DNA of 64,000 nucleotides from Oceanospirillales bacterium (GCA_018223185.1 JAAEYW010000001.1:124001-188000), one strand, 5' to 3'; shown: positions 43,357-52,613, counted from the first letter of the stretch. Translations and numbers: made by a program. Notes: generated by a model not told the origin, from the letters alone.

Positions 43357-43469
43357 TCAGTCGTTAAACCGAATAGGAAGTTCACTATCCTGATGGCAGG
43401 ATATTCAGTCAGATAGGTTCCGGCGTATCTGGCTGCTTTTTTAGTCTTAATAAGGAGATTGTAAGACAA

Positions 43470-43487
43470 TAAGGGTATTTGCCCTTA
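43470..43487. promoter_or_regulatory. Inverted repeat upstream of the AraC-type gene
   Basis: TAAGGG-TATTTG-CCCTTA is a perfect 6-bp inverted repeat about 65 bases before the AraC-family start codon. TCTTA (43445-43449) and TAAGA (43462-43466) form a second pair beside it. It is a candidate regulator site or small hairpin. Confidence 0.4.
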
Positions 43488-43551
43488 GAAAAAACAGGGT
43501 TACAATTAACAGCCATATGGACTCAATAACAATAAAGAGAGGCGTTCATAT

Positions 43552-44508
43552 ATGCACAATCGTTACAGCACTCACCTGCTGCCCCAGCGGGAGCGGCAGG
43601 ATTACTGGAGAGAGGTGATTGAAAATGCCTACTTTCCATTAGAGTTGGATTTTCGCAATCCAAACGAATTTCATGGTCATCTGAGTCAGTGGCAGATGGG
43701 CGGGGTGGGTATCTCGCGGATGGAAAGCTCTGCGACCTGCTTCAAGCGGGTGAAACAGCAGATTGATGAATCTGAACCCTATTTCCTGATCACCATTCCT
43801 GCGCAGGATCAGGTTCGTTTTTCACAGGCTGATCACACAATCGTTTGTAATCCCGGTGCGTTTATTCTTGAGCGCAGTGATCTCCCCTATGAGTTCAGCT
43901 ATAGCAAAGACAATGCTCTCTGGGTTGTCAGGGTGCCGGTGTCTCTGCTCCAGACCCGTATTCGTCAACCCGAACGATTTCTCTATATGGAGTTTGATAA
44001 AAGCAAGGGGATGGGCAATGTGTTCTTCAGCTTCCTGAGAACCATGGTGCAGCAGGCTTCCTATACCAATGAAGCTGCCCACGATATTCTCAGCAACCAG
44101 CTGATCGATCTGTTAGCCCACAGCATGGAAAACGACGACCGGGTGCTGATGAGTAATGAGGCTAACCTGCGTAATGTCCATCTGCGGAATATCGAAGCGT
44201 TTGTGCGCGAGAATATTCAGCGCTCAGAGCTGTCTCCGGATATGATCGCCGTTGCCTGCAACATCTCTACCCGTTACCTGCATAAACTGTTTAAAGACTC
44301 AGACCAGACCGTTAGTCAGTGGATTAAAGAGTTGCGCCTGCAATCGGCACTCAATGATATTCGCGCTGGCAACCGGCATACGACCCTGGCAGAGATTGCT
44401 TACCGGTGGGGTTTCAATGATCAGGCGCATTTCTGTCGGCTGTTTAAATCCCGGTTTAGCTGTACGCCAAAAGAGATGCGGTGCGTTTCGCTTAAGAGCA
44501 GCCGTTAG
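43552..44508 (+). CDS. AraC-family regulator (FeaR/NphR-like, AraC-binding-2 type)
   Basis: 318 residues. The N-terminal AraC-binding-2 (cupin-like) sensor begins LPQRERQDYWREVIENAYFPLEL and includes GAFILERSDLPYEF. The C-terminal double helix-turn-helix has SPDMIAVACNISTRYLHKLF and TLAEIAYRWGFNDQAHFCRLFK. FeaR-type members activate amine, nitrile or aromatic catabolism. It lies 248 bases after hyuA in the same direction, so it may control hyuBA or the nearby NCS1 permease gene (inference). Confidence 0.88.
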   Translation: MHNRYSTHLLPQRERQDYWREVIENAYFPLELDFRNPNEFHGHLSQWQMGGVGISRMESSATCFKRVKQQIDESEPYFLITIPAQDQVRFSQADHTIVCNPGAFILERSDLPYEFSYSKDNALWVVRVPVSLLQTRIRQPERFLYMEFDKSKGMGNVFFSFLRTMVQQASYTNEAAHDILSNQLIDLLAHSMENDDRVLMSNEANLRNVHLRNIEAFVRENIQRSELSPDMIAVACNISTRYLHKLFKDSDQTVSQWIKELRLQSALNDIRAGNRHTTLAEIAYRWGFNDQAHFCRLFKSRFSCTPKEMRCVSLKSSR

Positions 44509-44711
44509 CCGGCGCTACGCTTCCTGCCCGATCCGAGACCTCTTTTGGCCCGGTGTGCGGGGTTGTTCAGCTCTTTTCGTAAGCGCTTGTTTTTAATAGC
44601 GTACAGCAGTAACCGCTTACCGCTTACCGCTGTTAAGCCTCATCGGGTTTGTCCTGTGTTTCACCCTTCATAAACGGTTTTTACCGGTGCTGCCGTCGCA
44701 ATCCAGGCGGA

Positions 44712-45041
44712 TTAATCTTCCATCCAGCTCAGCGCAGCCATTACTGCGGGCAGCCCTATGGTGCTGGTGAGCAGTATCAGCGCATGCTGAATCTCCCCGG
44801 TGCTGGCTCCGGCTTGCCGGGCGCGCCTGACATGGCTGTGAAACGCGCCTTCTGAACGGACACTGGCCGCCGCTGCCAGCTGGATCAACTGAGCGGTTTT
44901 GTCATCAATAGGGCCGGCATCCCTGACTGTTTTGCCGAGTTGTTCAACCGCTGTAGCATAATCCGGATAGTGTGCCATGATCCGGCTAAACGTTTTTGGT
45001 AGTGGGGCTTCCGGTGGATTTAAAATAGTATCTCGGGACAT
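44712..45041 (-). CDS. Carboxymuconolactone-decarboxylase-family protein lacking CxxC
   Basis: 109 residues with the CMD/AhpD fold pattern (LIQLAAAASVRSEGAFHSHVRRARQAGASTGEIQHALILLTSTIGLPAVMAAL). The CxxC redox pair of AhpD-type members is absent: the equivalent stretch reads SEGAFHSH. Thus peroxidase-type activity is unlikely, and a decarboxylase/hydrolase-like or accessory role is more probable. It is on the minus strand, divergent from the NCS1 permease gene. It may belong to the hydantoin or base catabolic genes around it. Confidence 0.8.
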   Translation of the reverse strand: MSRDTILNPPEAPLPKTFSRIMAHYPDYATAVEQLGKTVRDAGPIDDKTAQLIQLAAAASVRSEGAFHSHVRRARQAGASTGEIQHALILLTSTIGLPAVMAALSWMED

Positions 45042-45266
45042 CTGATCTGCCTCCTGAACACATCAAGGATAACTTCAGATTAGCAGTGTTTCTCAGGATC
45101 ACACCAGCCTTATCATGGTCAACAGTGTAAGGGGGCTCTCAGAGCAGGGCTGAATTCCCTGATATACAAATCCCGCTTCCCCCATCGTCAATAATCTCTT
45201 GCGCCGTTCTCTTATTCTGAATTCATCCCTAGTCAGGGACATTATTAATAATAAGAGAGAGTTGTT

Positions 45267-46625
45267 ATGGCTGGAAATATAAAAACAAACAGTGGTTCGG
45301 CCACTCTGTCGGTGCCCCATGAAGAACGGATGAACCGGGGCTCACTGAGCATGGCCTGGTGGGCCATCTGCAGTGCAATGTTCTGGTTGGTGGTGTCGGC
45401 AACCCTGGCGATGAACTTCGGTACTATTAATACGCTGATCGGTCTTGCACTGTCTGTAGTGACGTACGGTCTGATCAATGCGGTGATAACCCGTTATGCG
45501 ATTCGTACCGGCCTGTCGGTAGCGCTTTTTTCCCGGGTACTGTTCGGCAAAGTCGGCGCGACGCTGGCAACCCTGATCTTTTTCGCGACAGCGATCTATT
45601 ACTCAGTGTTTGAAGGTTCTGTCATCGCAGTGGCGATCCAGGCGTACTTTCCCTCACTGAGCATCGAATTAGCGTATCTGCTGGTGGTGCTCTACAGCGT
45701 CCCGCTGGTGTTTGGCAGTGTACAAAACTGGCTGGATAAATTTAACGGTATTCTGCTGCCGTTTTATATTCTCGGCCTGATCGCGGCAGTGGCCGTAACT
45801 ATCAATGAATACGGCTACAGCAATGCCTGGCTTAATCTGGGACCCGAAGCCGGTAACCCTGAGAATGGCTGGTGGAACTGTTTTACCTACTTCATGGGTG
45901 TCTGGATTCTGATGATGTACACCTGGGACTATGCCCGCTTTGGTAAAGAGGACGATTCCCGTTTTCATGCCAACATCAACTTCGGCATGCCGTTCTATCT
46001 TTTCACGTTTATGGTGAACGGCGTGGTGGGGATCTTTCTGGCGGCGACTATTCCAACTGAGGGGGGCTTGTCTGAAGTTTCAGTGGTGTTGGCGATTCTG
46101 AAACTGATGGGGATCTGGGGCTTGCTGTTTGTCTGGGTCAGTCAGACCCGCATCAACACTGCCAACTTCTACCTGGCAGCGGAAAATATGCAGGCGTTTT
46201 TTGAACGATTCGGTCTCGCATCGGTGCCGCGTTTTGTCTGGGCGATCGCTGTCGGTGCGGTGGTTTATGCGCTGATGCTGTTAAACGTGTTCAGTTTCAT
46301 TTTGCAGGCGCTGGCCTACCAGGGAATTTTCGTGGTGGCCTGGGTGGCAATCGCCCTGGCGCATATTTTCTCGCCGAAGTATGACGAGCTGTTTGGCGGG
46401 CATATTGAATGTTGCCCTCAACGGGTCACTTCGTTCAACCCTTGCGGTCTGATCGCCTGGTTCTCAGGTGCAGGTTTGGGGATTCTTATCCTGAACTATG
46501 CCAACGCCTCCCTGGCACTGTTCTCTGCACCCATCACTTTCCTGGTGTCATTCTGCGTCTATCTGATGTTGCTCAATAGCGCGAAACATCACTGGTTTGT
46601 CCGGGATGAATCGCTGACCAACTAG
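45267..46625 (+). CDS. NCS1-family permease (cytosine/purine/allantoin/hydantoin type)
   Basis: 452-residue inner-membrane transporter with about 12 helices of the nucleobase-cation-symport-1 family. Recognisable segments are SLSMAWWAICSAMFWLVVSATLAM, VLFGKVGATLATLIF and YFMGVWILMMYTWDYARFGK. Substrates in the family include cytosine, allantoin, thiamine and hydantoins. Proximity to hyuBA makes a hydantoin or related ring compound plausible (inference). It is followed by a porin gene in the same direction. Confidence 0.83.
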   Translation: MAGNIKTNSGSATLSVPHEERMNRGSLSMAWWAICSAMFWLVVSATLAMNFGTINTLIGLALSVVTYGLINAVITRYAIRTGLSVALFSRVLFGKVGATLATLIFFATAIYYSVFEGSVIAVAIQAYFPSLSIELAYLLVVLYSVPLVFGSVQNWLDKFNGILLPFYILGLIAAVAVTINEYGYSNAWLNLGPEAGNPENGWWNCFTYFMGVWILMMYTWDYARFGKEDDSRFHANINFGMPFYLFTFMVNGVVGIFLAATIPTEGGLSEVSVVLAILKLMGIWGLLFVWVSQTRINTANFYLAAENMQAFFERFGLASVPRFVWAIAVGAVVYALMLLNVFSFILQALAYQGIFVVAWVAIALAHIFSPKYDELFGGHIECCPQRVTSFNPCGLIAWFSGAGLGILILNYANASLALFSAPITFLVSFCVYLMLLNSAKHHWFVRDESLTN

Positions 46626-46750
46626 GATCTCCTGCTCTGGCTGTAGCGATTGCTGCGGCCGGTTTTCCAAAATTGCAGCCTGTTATGCCATCCCGGCAGG
46701 GCAGGTTGCGCCCTTAAAAACTTAAAAATAACAATATAAAGGTAACTGAT

Positions 46751-47905
46751 ATGAAAAAACTGATTCCCGCTCTGGCTTTGGCTGTAACGGCCGGACAGGT
46801 TCAGGCACTGACTCTGCAAGCCGGTGACTGGACGCTGGGCGTTTCCGGTAATGTGAACAGCCATGCAGTTTTTGCCGAGTGTGATGATTCTGGCAATCAG
46901 GTGGATGCGAATGCACTGCTGTGTACCGGTGAAAACGCATCGTCTGTTTCTAACGGCTATATTCCCGCTTCGATTATGTGGACTGTGGCAACGCAGCAGC
47001 AGGGGTATGATATTTCAGCCAATATCGCACTGGAGCCGGGCCTCACCACTAATGCTGCGTTTAATGGGCAGGATGATGATCAGGCGATCCGGGCCTTTCT
47101 GTTAGCGAAGAAAGAGGGCATGGGGACGATTAAAGCGGGCCGTGATTACGGTGTTTTTGCACTGGATGTGATTCTGGCAGATATGTCGCTGATCGGTGTG
47201 GGGGCTCACGGGCTGGTTAAGAGCCCGCTAAACACCAGTTTCGGCAGTGTCGGGTATGGTTATATCTTTACCGACCGTATCTCGCAGATCAGTTTCGCTA
47301 CCCCGCTGGGAGACAGTGCTGAAGCCACTATCGGTGTGTTTCAGCCGCTTGACCTGATTACTCTGGGAGCGGGCGTCAGCACCACCGGTGACAGTGGCTC
47401 ATCACTGCCGGGCGTGCACGGAAAGCTGCGTTTTAACAGCGAGAATGGCTTTGTCTCCGCCAGTTTTCTCAGCCAGACCGTTAAGGCAGGCAGTGCCGAT
47501 TACACCAGTCATGCCGTTGATCTGACCGCCAGCTATGCATTCAACGATCTGGGTGTGGTCGCGTCCTGCTTCACTGCAGACGGTGTGGGCACGGCCGGTC
47601 TGTTTATTGATGCTGCCGATGTGAACGGTGAAGCGCGTCGCTCAAAAGGTTGCTTTGGTCAGCTGACCTATCAGAATGACGCAACTAAATATGGTATCAG
47701 CCTGGGGCAGACCCGTCTGGACAAGACCGCTGCTGATCCCGACACGCTGATGAAAAGTCAGACCAAAGCGACCATCGGTGCTTATCACAACCTGACGGAT
47801 AACCTGCTGATGATCGCCGAATACTCCCGCTTCAATGCGAAAAACCATCTGGATGATGAGCTGGAAAACAGCAGTGTCAACCTGGGGCTGGCGTTCTTTT
47901 TCTAA
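46751..47905 (+). CDS. Outer-membrane general porin
   Basis: 384 residues with a signal peptide (MKKLIPALALAVTAGQVQA) and the general-porin pattern: repeated amphipathic strands, WTLGVSGNVNSH at the mature N-terminus and a C-terminal aromatic end (SSVNLGLAFFF) for assembly. The mid-region GTIKAGRDYGVFALDVILAD resembles porin loop 3. It lies 125 bases after the NCS1 permease gene and may supply its substrate across the outer membrane. It is followed by a strong terminator. Confidence 0.85.
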   Translation: MKKLIPALALAVTAGQVQALTLQAGDWTLGVSGNVNSHAVFAECDDSGNQVDANALLCTGENASSVSNGYIPASIMWTVATQQQGYDISANIALEPGLTTNAAFNGQDDDQAIRAFLLAKKEGMGTIKAGRDYGVFALDVILADMSLIGVGAHGLVKSPLNTSFGSVGYGYIFTDRISQISFATPLGDSAEATIGVFQPLDLITLGAGVSTTGDSGSSLPGVHGKLRFNSENGFVSASFLSQTVKAGSADYTSHAVDLTASYAFNDLGVVASCFTADGVGTAGLFIDAADVNGEARRSKGCFGQLTYQNDATKYGISLGQTRLDKTAADPDTLMKSQTKATIGAYHNLTDNLLMIAEYSRFNAKNHLDDELENSSVNLGLAFFF

Positions 47906-47934
47906 CCCCGTCAAAAGTATTTCCCCTTACTTTC

Positions 47935-47959
47935 AGGCTTACTTCGGTAAGCCTTTTTT
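47935..47959 (+). terminator. Terminator of the porin gene
   Basis: An 8-bp stem AGGCTTAC / GTAAGCCT with a stable TTCG tetraloop (47943-47946) is followed by a T-run to 47959. Confidence 0.92.
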
Positions 47960-48192
47960 ATTTCTGGCGGATAACAACTAGCCACATAACAAGTTACAGC
48001 ATTGGACCGCAGCTACGCTACAGCCACTGTGTAAAGCGTTAAACGTCATAGTCAGAGATAGTCATGTATGAGAAGGTGCTTGAGAATCTATGGAACCCAC
48101 GAATTAGTACACCTGAAATAGATGACTTTCTTGACTCATTGATCGTAACCTTGTTAGGTCGTTGGCGAGTTATTAACGCTATGGAGGGCGCT

Positions 48193-48685
48193 TTGAAAAG
48201 AATTTTATGTGTAATAGTTATATTTTTGTTGGCAGGGTGTGCATCAGCAGAATCCTTGGTGATCTCTTCAAAGTTATATATCGATTATCAACGCCCCGAT
48301 ACTTCTCTTCACACTGAAGATACCATTCTGTTTAAATATCATGAATGGTCATTCTCTCATTCTGTTGTTGGTCCTCAAACTTTTTATAACGGCATTGATC
48401 TAACTGGATTGGAGCATGACTATATTGAAAGTTTGTTTGTTAAAGAGAAAAGAATTTCCTTCCTGGTTAGCAGTACTTTCTGAAGAGCAGGCTGAAGTGC
48501 TTAATGTCCAGGGAAGTGAAACCGGCCATATCTTGTTAGGTGAAGCGAGCATTTTCTTTTCATACGATAATGAGGCTGAAACAGGATTTATTTTTGTACT
48601 GGAAGAGTTGCAAGCACATCAGATACAGATACGAGGTGATATTAAGTATTACAGACAGCTTATTGAAAATATCAAGGAGAGATAA
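48193..48685 (+). pseudogene. Frameshifted small lipoprotein gene
   Basis: A TTG start at 48193, with GGAGGG just upstream, gives MKRILCVIVIFLLAGCASAES, a textbook lipoprotein signal with lipobox LAGC. The frame stops at 48483. The +1 frame continues sensibly (LAVLSEEQAEVLNVQGSE through YYRQLIENIKER, stop 48685), so a one-base indel near 48455-48465 has probably split one protein of about 160 residues. An alternative is two overlapping genes. The region is visibly AT-richer than its neighbours, suggesting recent acquisition. No family recognised. Confidence 0.6.
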
Positions 48686-48868
48686 GTGAGCTTAGATATG
48701 GCAGCCCAGTTGGCTCTAAAGAGGTTTCTGGTAAAGGTTTATGGAGCGCAAGCTAATTCTTGGGCGATGAATGACAAAGTGTTTGATGTTACATATCAAT
48801 TATTAGAAGAGTCATCTAAGTGTTCGGACATAATGGATTTGGTGCCTCGTCCTTATGCACCGGGGTAA
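48686..48868 (+). pseudogene. Truncated small helical protein, unknown family
   Basis: Starts with GTG at 48686 directly after the previous stop codon, with AAGGAGAG upstream, and runs 60 residues (LALKRFLVKVYGAQANSWAM ... DIMDLVPRPYAPG). The stop follows a GGGG run at 48862-48865. Removing one G would extend the protein helically (KAVVKYLTAQARSMLIRQL) into the 29-bp tandem repeat. This suggests a frameshift or a sequencing homopolymer error. No family recognised; it belongs with the broken lipoprotein gene upstream. Confidence 0.5.
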
Positions 48869-49278
48869 AGCTGTGGTGAAGTATCTTACAGCTCAGGCCA
48901 GGTCTATGCTTATCCGTCAGCTCAGGCCAGGTCTATGCTTATCCGTCAGCTCAGGGCCATAGAACAATATTACATATCCTGTGTAAAAATGGCCGCTAAT
49001 AGAATGAAAATTCCAATGCTGGAAACAGCAAATGGGTTGTAGTGATTTGATAAGCCGGGGTAGGTCTGGGTGGGCTAAGCGGAGCCTGGATCAGTGACGA
49101 TACGGTTAAAAGAGCACAGTTAGCTTGAGGTAACTTTGTTTTTTTCTGGCAGCTCGGAGATACCTTATCTTCGGAAGTGGGCAACTTTATTTAATCTAAA
49201 ATAAACCCGTACTTTTTTTCCGCAGAGATTATTAGAAGACAGAAAATTTTAACAGCGTAATCGAAACGGTTGTGTGCC
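48869..49278. other. Decayed region without an intact gene
   Basis: Contains the 29-bp tandem repeat (48889-48955) and then about 300 bases with no intact gene. A short frame near 49055-49127 ending in GAWISDDTVKRAQLA may be the tail of a lost gene. Base composition is AT-rich, matching the broken genes to the left. Confidence 0.45.
48889..48955. repeat. 29-bp direct tandem repeat
   Basis: Two identical head-to-tail 29-bp units occupy 48889-48917 and 48918-48946, followed by the first nine bases of a third (48947-48955). The unit begins CAGCTCAGG and ends TTATCCGT. There is no spacer, so it is not a CRISPR. Because 29 is not a multiple of three, the duplication would disrupt any frame running through it. 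Confidence 0.9.
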
Positions 49279-50325
49279 TCAGCTGTGTTGTTTCTGCCGT
49301 GCGGCACTCGGTGACAGGCCGAAGTAGTCTTTATAGCAATTGCTGAAGTGACTGGTGCTGACAAAACCACTGGCCAGTGCAACATTGGTAATGGTTTCAT
49401 TGGTTTGTAGCAGCAGGCGCCGGGCGTGAGTGATACGCAGTTCAAGGTAGTAGCGTGAAGGGCTGGTTTCCAGATGGGTCTGGAACAGTCGTTCCATCTG
49501 TCTGCGGGAGATCCCTACATGGGCGGCCAGTTCTTCCAGTGTCAGGGGCTCTTCTATGTTGTTGTTCATCAGTTGCATCAGCGAACGGAGATTTTCCGGA
49601 TGAGTAGGGTTATCGCCGGCCTGAAGTTTCATTTTACCGCCACTTTCGGCAACCTGATCGCAACTGAGTATTTCCCGGATTGCCCGGGCCGTGTCATCGC
49701 CGTAATACTGTTCAACCAGTGTCAGCATCATTTGCAGGGCGCTAACGGGGCCGGCACAGGTTACACATCGCTCGGTGATAACCAGTGCAGTATCAGCCAG
49801 TTGAACCCGGGGAAACTCCTCACGGATGAACGCATGATTATCCGGGTGTGCCGCGCAGGGCTTATTATCTAACAGCCCGGCATAAGCAATAGCAACGCTG
49901 CCGTTCCAGATGCCGCCCAGAGTCAGGCCAAGTTTGTTTGCAGCTTTCAGGGTTTCAGTCAGTTGCCGGTTCTCGTTCAGGTCGCAACGAAAGCCGCCAC
50001 AGACAATCAGAATATCAATGTTGCCCCGGTGTTCAATGGTGATGTGTTCCAGCGTTGTATTGGTGGCAATCTCAATACCCAGATCGCTCAGTACCTTACG
50101 GGAATCAACACCGATGATGATATGCTCAAACAGGGGTGCTGTACGTACCAGGTTGGTCGTGACTAATGCATCAACCGCCGCAGTAAAGGCCATCATTGAA
50201 AAGTGTTCCAGCAGTACAAACCCAACCGTCACCGGTTTTTCAGGCGCCCCCTCAGCAGGCAGATAGCGGCTGTTGCTGCTGCGCATGGCTGAGCTGAAGT
50301 CACGTTTTTTGGGAGTGTCTTGCAT
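49279..50325 (-). CDS. GlxA-family AraC regulator (GbdR/CdhR/CahR class)
   Basis: About 348 residues. The N-terminal DJ-1/PfpI-like amidotransferase domain (VGFVLLEHFSMMAFTAAVDAL ... ILIVCGGFRCD) is followed by an AraC helix-turn-helix pair (LTLEELAAHVGISRRQMERLF; ITNVALASGFVSTSHFSNCYKDYFG). In pseudomonads this class controls catabolism of glycine betaine, carnitine, creatine, arginine and similar compounds. The ATG at 50325 is chosen because family members begin shortly before TVGFVLLEHF; a longer frame reaches 50490. Divergent from the LysR gene; candidate regulator of the amine genes or creatinase downstream (inference). Confidence 0.88.
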   Translation of the reverse strand: MQDTPKKRDFSSAMRSSNSRYLPAEGAPEKPVTVGFVLLEHFSMMAFTAAVDALVTTNLVRTAPLFEHIIIGVDSRKVLSDLGIEIATNTTLEHITIEHRGNIDILIVCGGFRCDLNENRQLTETLKAANKLGLTLGGIWNGSVAIAYAGLLDNKPCAAHPDNHAFIREEFPRVQLADTALVITERCVTCAGPVSALQMMLTLVEQYYGDDTARAIREILSCDQVAESGGKMKLQAGDNPTHPENLRSLMQLMNNNIEEPLTLEELAAHVGISRRQMERLFQTHLETSPSRYYLELRITHARRLLLQTNETITNVALASGFVSTSHFSNCYKDYFGLSPSAARQKQHS

Positions 50326-50616
50326 GTTTTGAATCTCTTGTTGGGCACTAGAAAAAGTTACTGATAGCAGTTCAGAAGACGCTGGGGGTATATCGTTGCT
50401 GTAGTCAGCCTCTGCTGTTATGTTTATTTTTAAAAGCTTGCTGACTGAAGAATCTGTGTATTCATGATCCCCTGAATATTTAATGGCCACAGTGCTGCGC
50501 TGTGGTAGGTTAGTCTATAGTCTGAAAATAGTGTCGGTAAAGCGACTTTTCATTATTTGAATAGAATACTTTTAATTATGGTAAAACATGTAGAGCCGGA
50601 TCAGGTCTTATTGAAA

Positions 50617-51564
50617 ATGCCTTCTCTCCGAGCGGTTAAGTCATTTGTTGCTGCAGCTAAATATCAGAACTTTACCCGGGCAGCTGAGGCGCTGTGTGTG
50701 ACTCAGGCTGCTGTGAGCCGCCAGATCCGTGAATTGGAGTCTGCGTTGGGGGTGGCGCTTTTTAAACGAGCCGGACGAGCCGTTGAGTTAACGGAAGCGG
50801 GAACTATTTTCTATGATGCTGCTTACCTTTCCTTTGTAAATATTGCTCAGGCTGCTCAGCGAATCCAAAACAGAGACAGGAAAAATCAGGAACTGACAAT
50901 CTGTTGTTCGCCAGCGTTTTCAGCGTTTTGGTTATCAAATCGTTTACCGGTTTTTTTTGCAGCTAACCCTGATATTGACGTTAGTGTGGTGACTACAAAT
51001 AACTTTTTGCATATGGAACCGGGAATGCATCCCGATATTTTTATAAATAAAGTGAGTGATTCCCGGGAAGGCTATCATTCACTACCGCTCTTTTTTGATC
51101 TTATCTATCCGGTCTGTTCGCCACTCTTTCTGAAACAGCACCCTGAAATCGTAACGCTGGATGGTTTACAGAATACGACCTTACTTAATTTAAGTCCCTA
51201 TGGGCGTTCCCAGATTGCGGAACATATTGACTGGGGAGTCTGGTTTAATAGTCAGGGTATTGACGTTGATATAGGCCCTACCGGGGAACGTCATCTGTTC
51301 AATGCGAATGATTACAATATGCTGATTCAGATGGTGCTGAATCATCAGGGCGTTAGCCTTGGCTGGCATCATCTGGTTTCGCCGTTGATTGAACAGGGAT
51401 GGCTTGTCAGGGTAGGTGAAGCCGAAAGTAGTTATCGGGAAAAACTTCATTATCTGACTTTTTCAGAAAGTAAGCAGAATAATCCGGCTTTTCGTGCCTT
51501 TCGAGACTGGTTTCTGAATGTGCTTGAATCAGAAAAAACCTGGGTGGGAGATGCTTTTTCATAA
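50617..51564 (+). CDS. LysR-family regulator (GcvA-like)
   Basis: About 315 residues, with the N-terminal LysR helix-turn-helix (MPSLRAVKSFVAAAKYQNFTRAAEALCVTQAAVSRQIRELE) and a type-2 periplasmic-binding fold after residue 90. The opening MPSLRA...F is typical of the GcvA subgroup, which favours the ATG at 50617. ATG 50578 and TTG 50557 would add residues with weak ribosome-binding sites. It lies 140 bases upstream of the DapA-family gene in the same direction and probably activates that operon (inference). Confidence 0.86.
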   Translation: MPSLRAVKSFVAAAKYQNFTRAAEALCVTQAAVSRQIRELESALGVALFKRAGRAVELTEAGTIFYDAAYLSFVNIAQAAQRIQNRDRKNQELTICCSPAFSAFWLSNRLPVFFAANPDIDVSVVTTNNFLHMEPGMHPDIFINKVSDSREGYHSLPLFFDLIYPVCSPLFLKQHPEIVTLDGLQNTTLLNLSPYGRSQIAEHIDWGVWFNSQGIDVDIGPTGERHLFNANDYNMLIQMVLNHQGVSLGWHHLVSPLIEQGWLVRVGEAESSYREKLHYLTFSESKQNNPAFRAFRDWFLNVLESEKTWVGDAFS

Positions 51565-51639
51565 CCTCAGGTTATGTTTTTGGCGAAAAAAAGGTTGATT
51601 GTGTCGTGGTGACCACCGTCGGTAAGATTTGATGAAGTT

Positions 51640-51668
51640 CGGACAATGTGTTTCCCAATTTATGTCCG
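51640..51668 (+). other. Inverted repeats upstream of the DapA-family gene
   Basis: CGGACA (51640-51645) and TGTCCG (51663-51668) are inverted around 17 bases, in the leader of the catabolic operon. Just upstream, GTGGT-G-ACCAC occurs at 51606-51616. Either could be a regulator site for the LysR protein; no promoter was confidently assigned. Confidence 0.35.
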
Positions 51669-51704
51669 GTCAAGAAAACAATGATAACGACGACGGTGAA
51701 CTAA

Positions 51705-52610
51705 ATGCACTTCGAAGGAATTTATACTCCTGTAATCACACCATTCAAGGCTGATTACTCCATCGACTATGATGCCTATTCGATTCATGTTCAATACCTT
51801 CTTGAGTCTGGTGTTCACGGCCTGATGATTGGTGGTACTACTGGCGAGTACTATGTTGAGAGCCATGAAGAAAGGGTGGAGTTGCTCAAGATTGCTCGTC
51901 AAATTTGTGGTGACAAGCTGCAGATTATTTTCGGTACAGGTTCTGTTGATCCGAAAAGTTCTATTAAGCTGGCAGAAGATGCCGCTAAATATAAGGCAGA
52001 TGTGGTTCTGCTGGCGACCCCTCCATATTCTCTGCCGACTCAGCGAGAGCTGGCGGAGCATGCGCTGACCATTGATCGTGCCGCTAACCTTCCTGCAATG
52101 CTTTATAACTATCCCGATCGTATGGGGGTGAACATGGAATCCGAGTTCTTCGACCGTGTTGCCAGCTGCGACAATATCTGCAGCATTAAAGAGAGCTCTG
52201 GTGATATCAATCGTCTGCATATGCTGGTTAATGACTACCCAAAAATTCAGGTTGCCTGCGGTATGGATGATCAGGCTCTGGAGTTCTTTGCCTGGGGAGC
52301 AAAAAGCTGGGTATGTGCCGGATCGAATTTCCTGCCGACAGAGCACATTGCACTATATAACGCCTGTGTAGTGCAGAATGATTTTGCCAAAGGGCGCCGT
52401 ATCATGGCTGAGATGATGCCGTTGATGCATGTTCTGGAACAGGGCGGCAAGTTTATTCAGAGCGTTAAGCATGGTGTAACACTGGATGGCCGCTTCGCAG
52501 GAGAGGTGCGTAAGCCTTTGCTGGGTCTTGATGATGCAGAAAAAGATGCTATGGCTCAGGTTGTGAGTGAATTGAAAGTAAATATCGCCAAAATCGTTGC
52601 AGAGGGTTAA
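51705..52610 (+). CDS. DapA/NAL-family lyase or deaminase
   Basis: 301-residue class I aldolase-type TIM barrel. Conserved features are GGTTGEYYV (pyruvate-binding loop), MLYNYPDRMG with the catalytic Tyr, and CSIKESSGD with the Schiff-base Lys near residue 164. Members include dihydrodipicolinate synthase, sialic acid lyase, KDG-type dehydratases and the pyrroline-4-hydroxy-2-carboxylate deaminase of hydroxyproline breakdown. Co-occurrence with an aldehyde dehydrogenase and an FAD oxidase points to catabolism, not lysine synthesis. The following gene starts within 4 bases of its stop. Confidence 0.83.
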   Translation: MHFEGIYTPVITPFKADYSIDYDAYSIHVQYLLESGVHGLMIGGTTGEYYVESHEERVELLKIARQICGDKLQIIFGTGSVDPKSSIKLAEDAAKYKADVVLLATPPYSLPTQRELAEHALTIDRAANLPAMLYNYPDRMGVNMESEFFDRVASCDNICSIKESSGDINRLHMLVNDYPKIQVACGMDDQALEFFAWGAKSWVCAGSNFLPTEHIALYNACVVQNDFAKGRRIMAEMMPLMHVLEQGGKFIQSVKHGVTLDGRFAGEVRKPLLGLDDAEKDAMAQVVSELKVNIAKIVAEG

Positions 52611-52613
52611 GTG

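Noticed and set aside
48064-48180. In-frame N-terminal extension of the small lipoprotein (ATG at 48064)
   Set aside because: The TTG at 48193 with GGAGGG gives a perfect lipoprotein signal; the extension would bury that signal internally.
48889-48955. 29-bp repeats considered as a CRISPR remnant
   Set aside because: Units are directly head-to-tail without spacers, and no cas genes are nearby.
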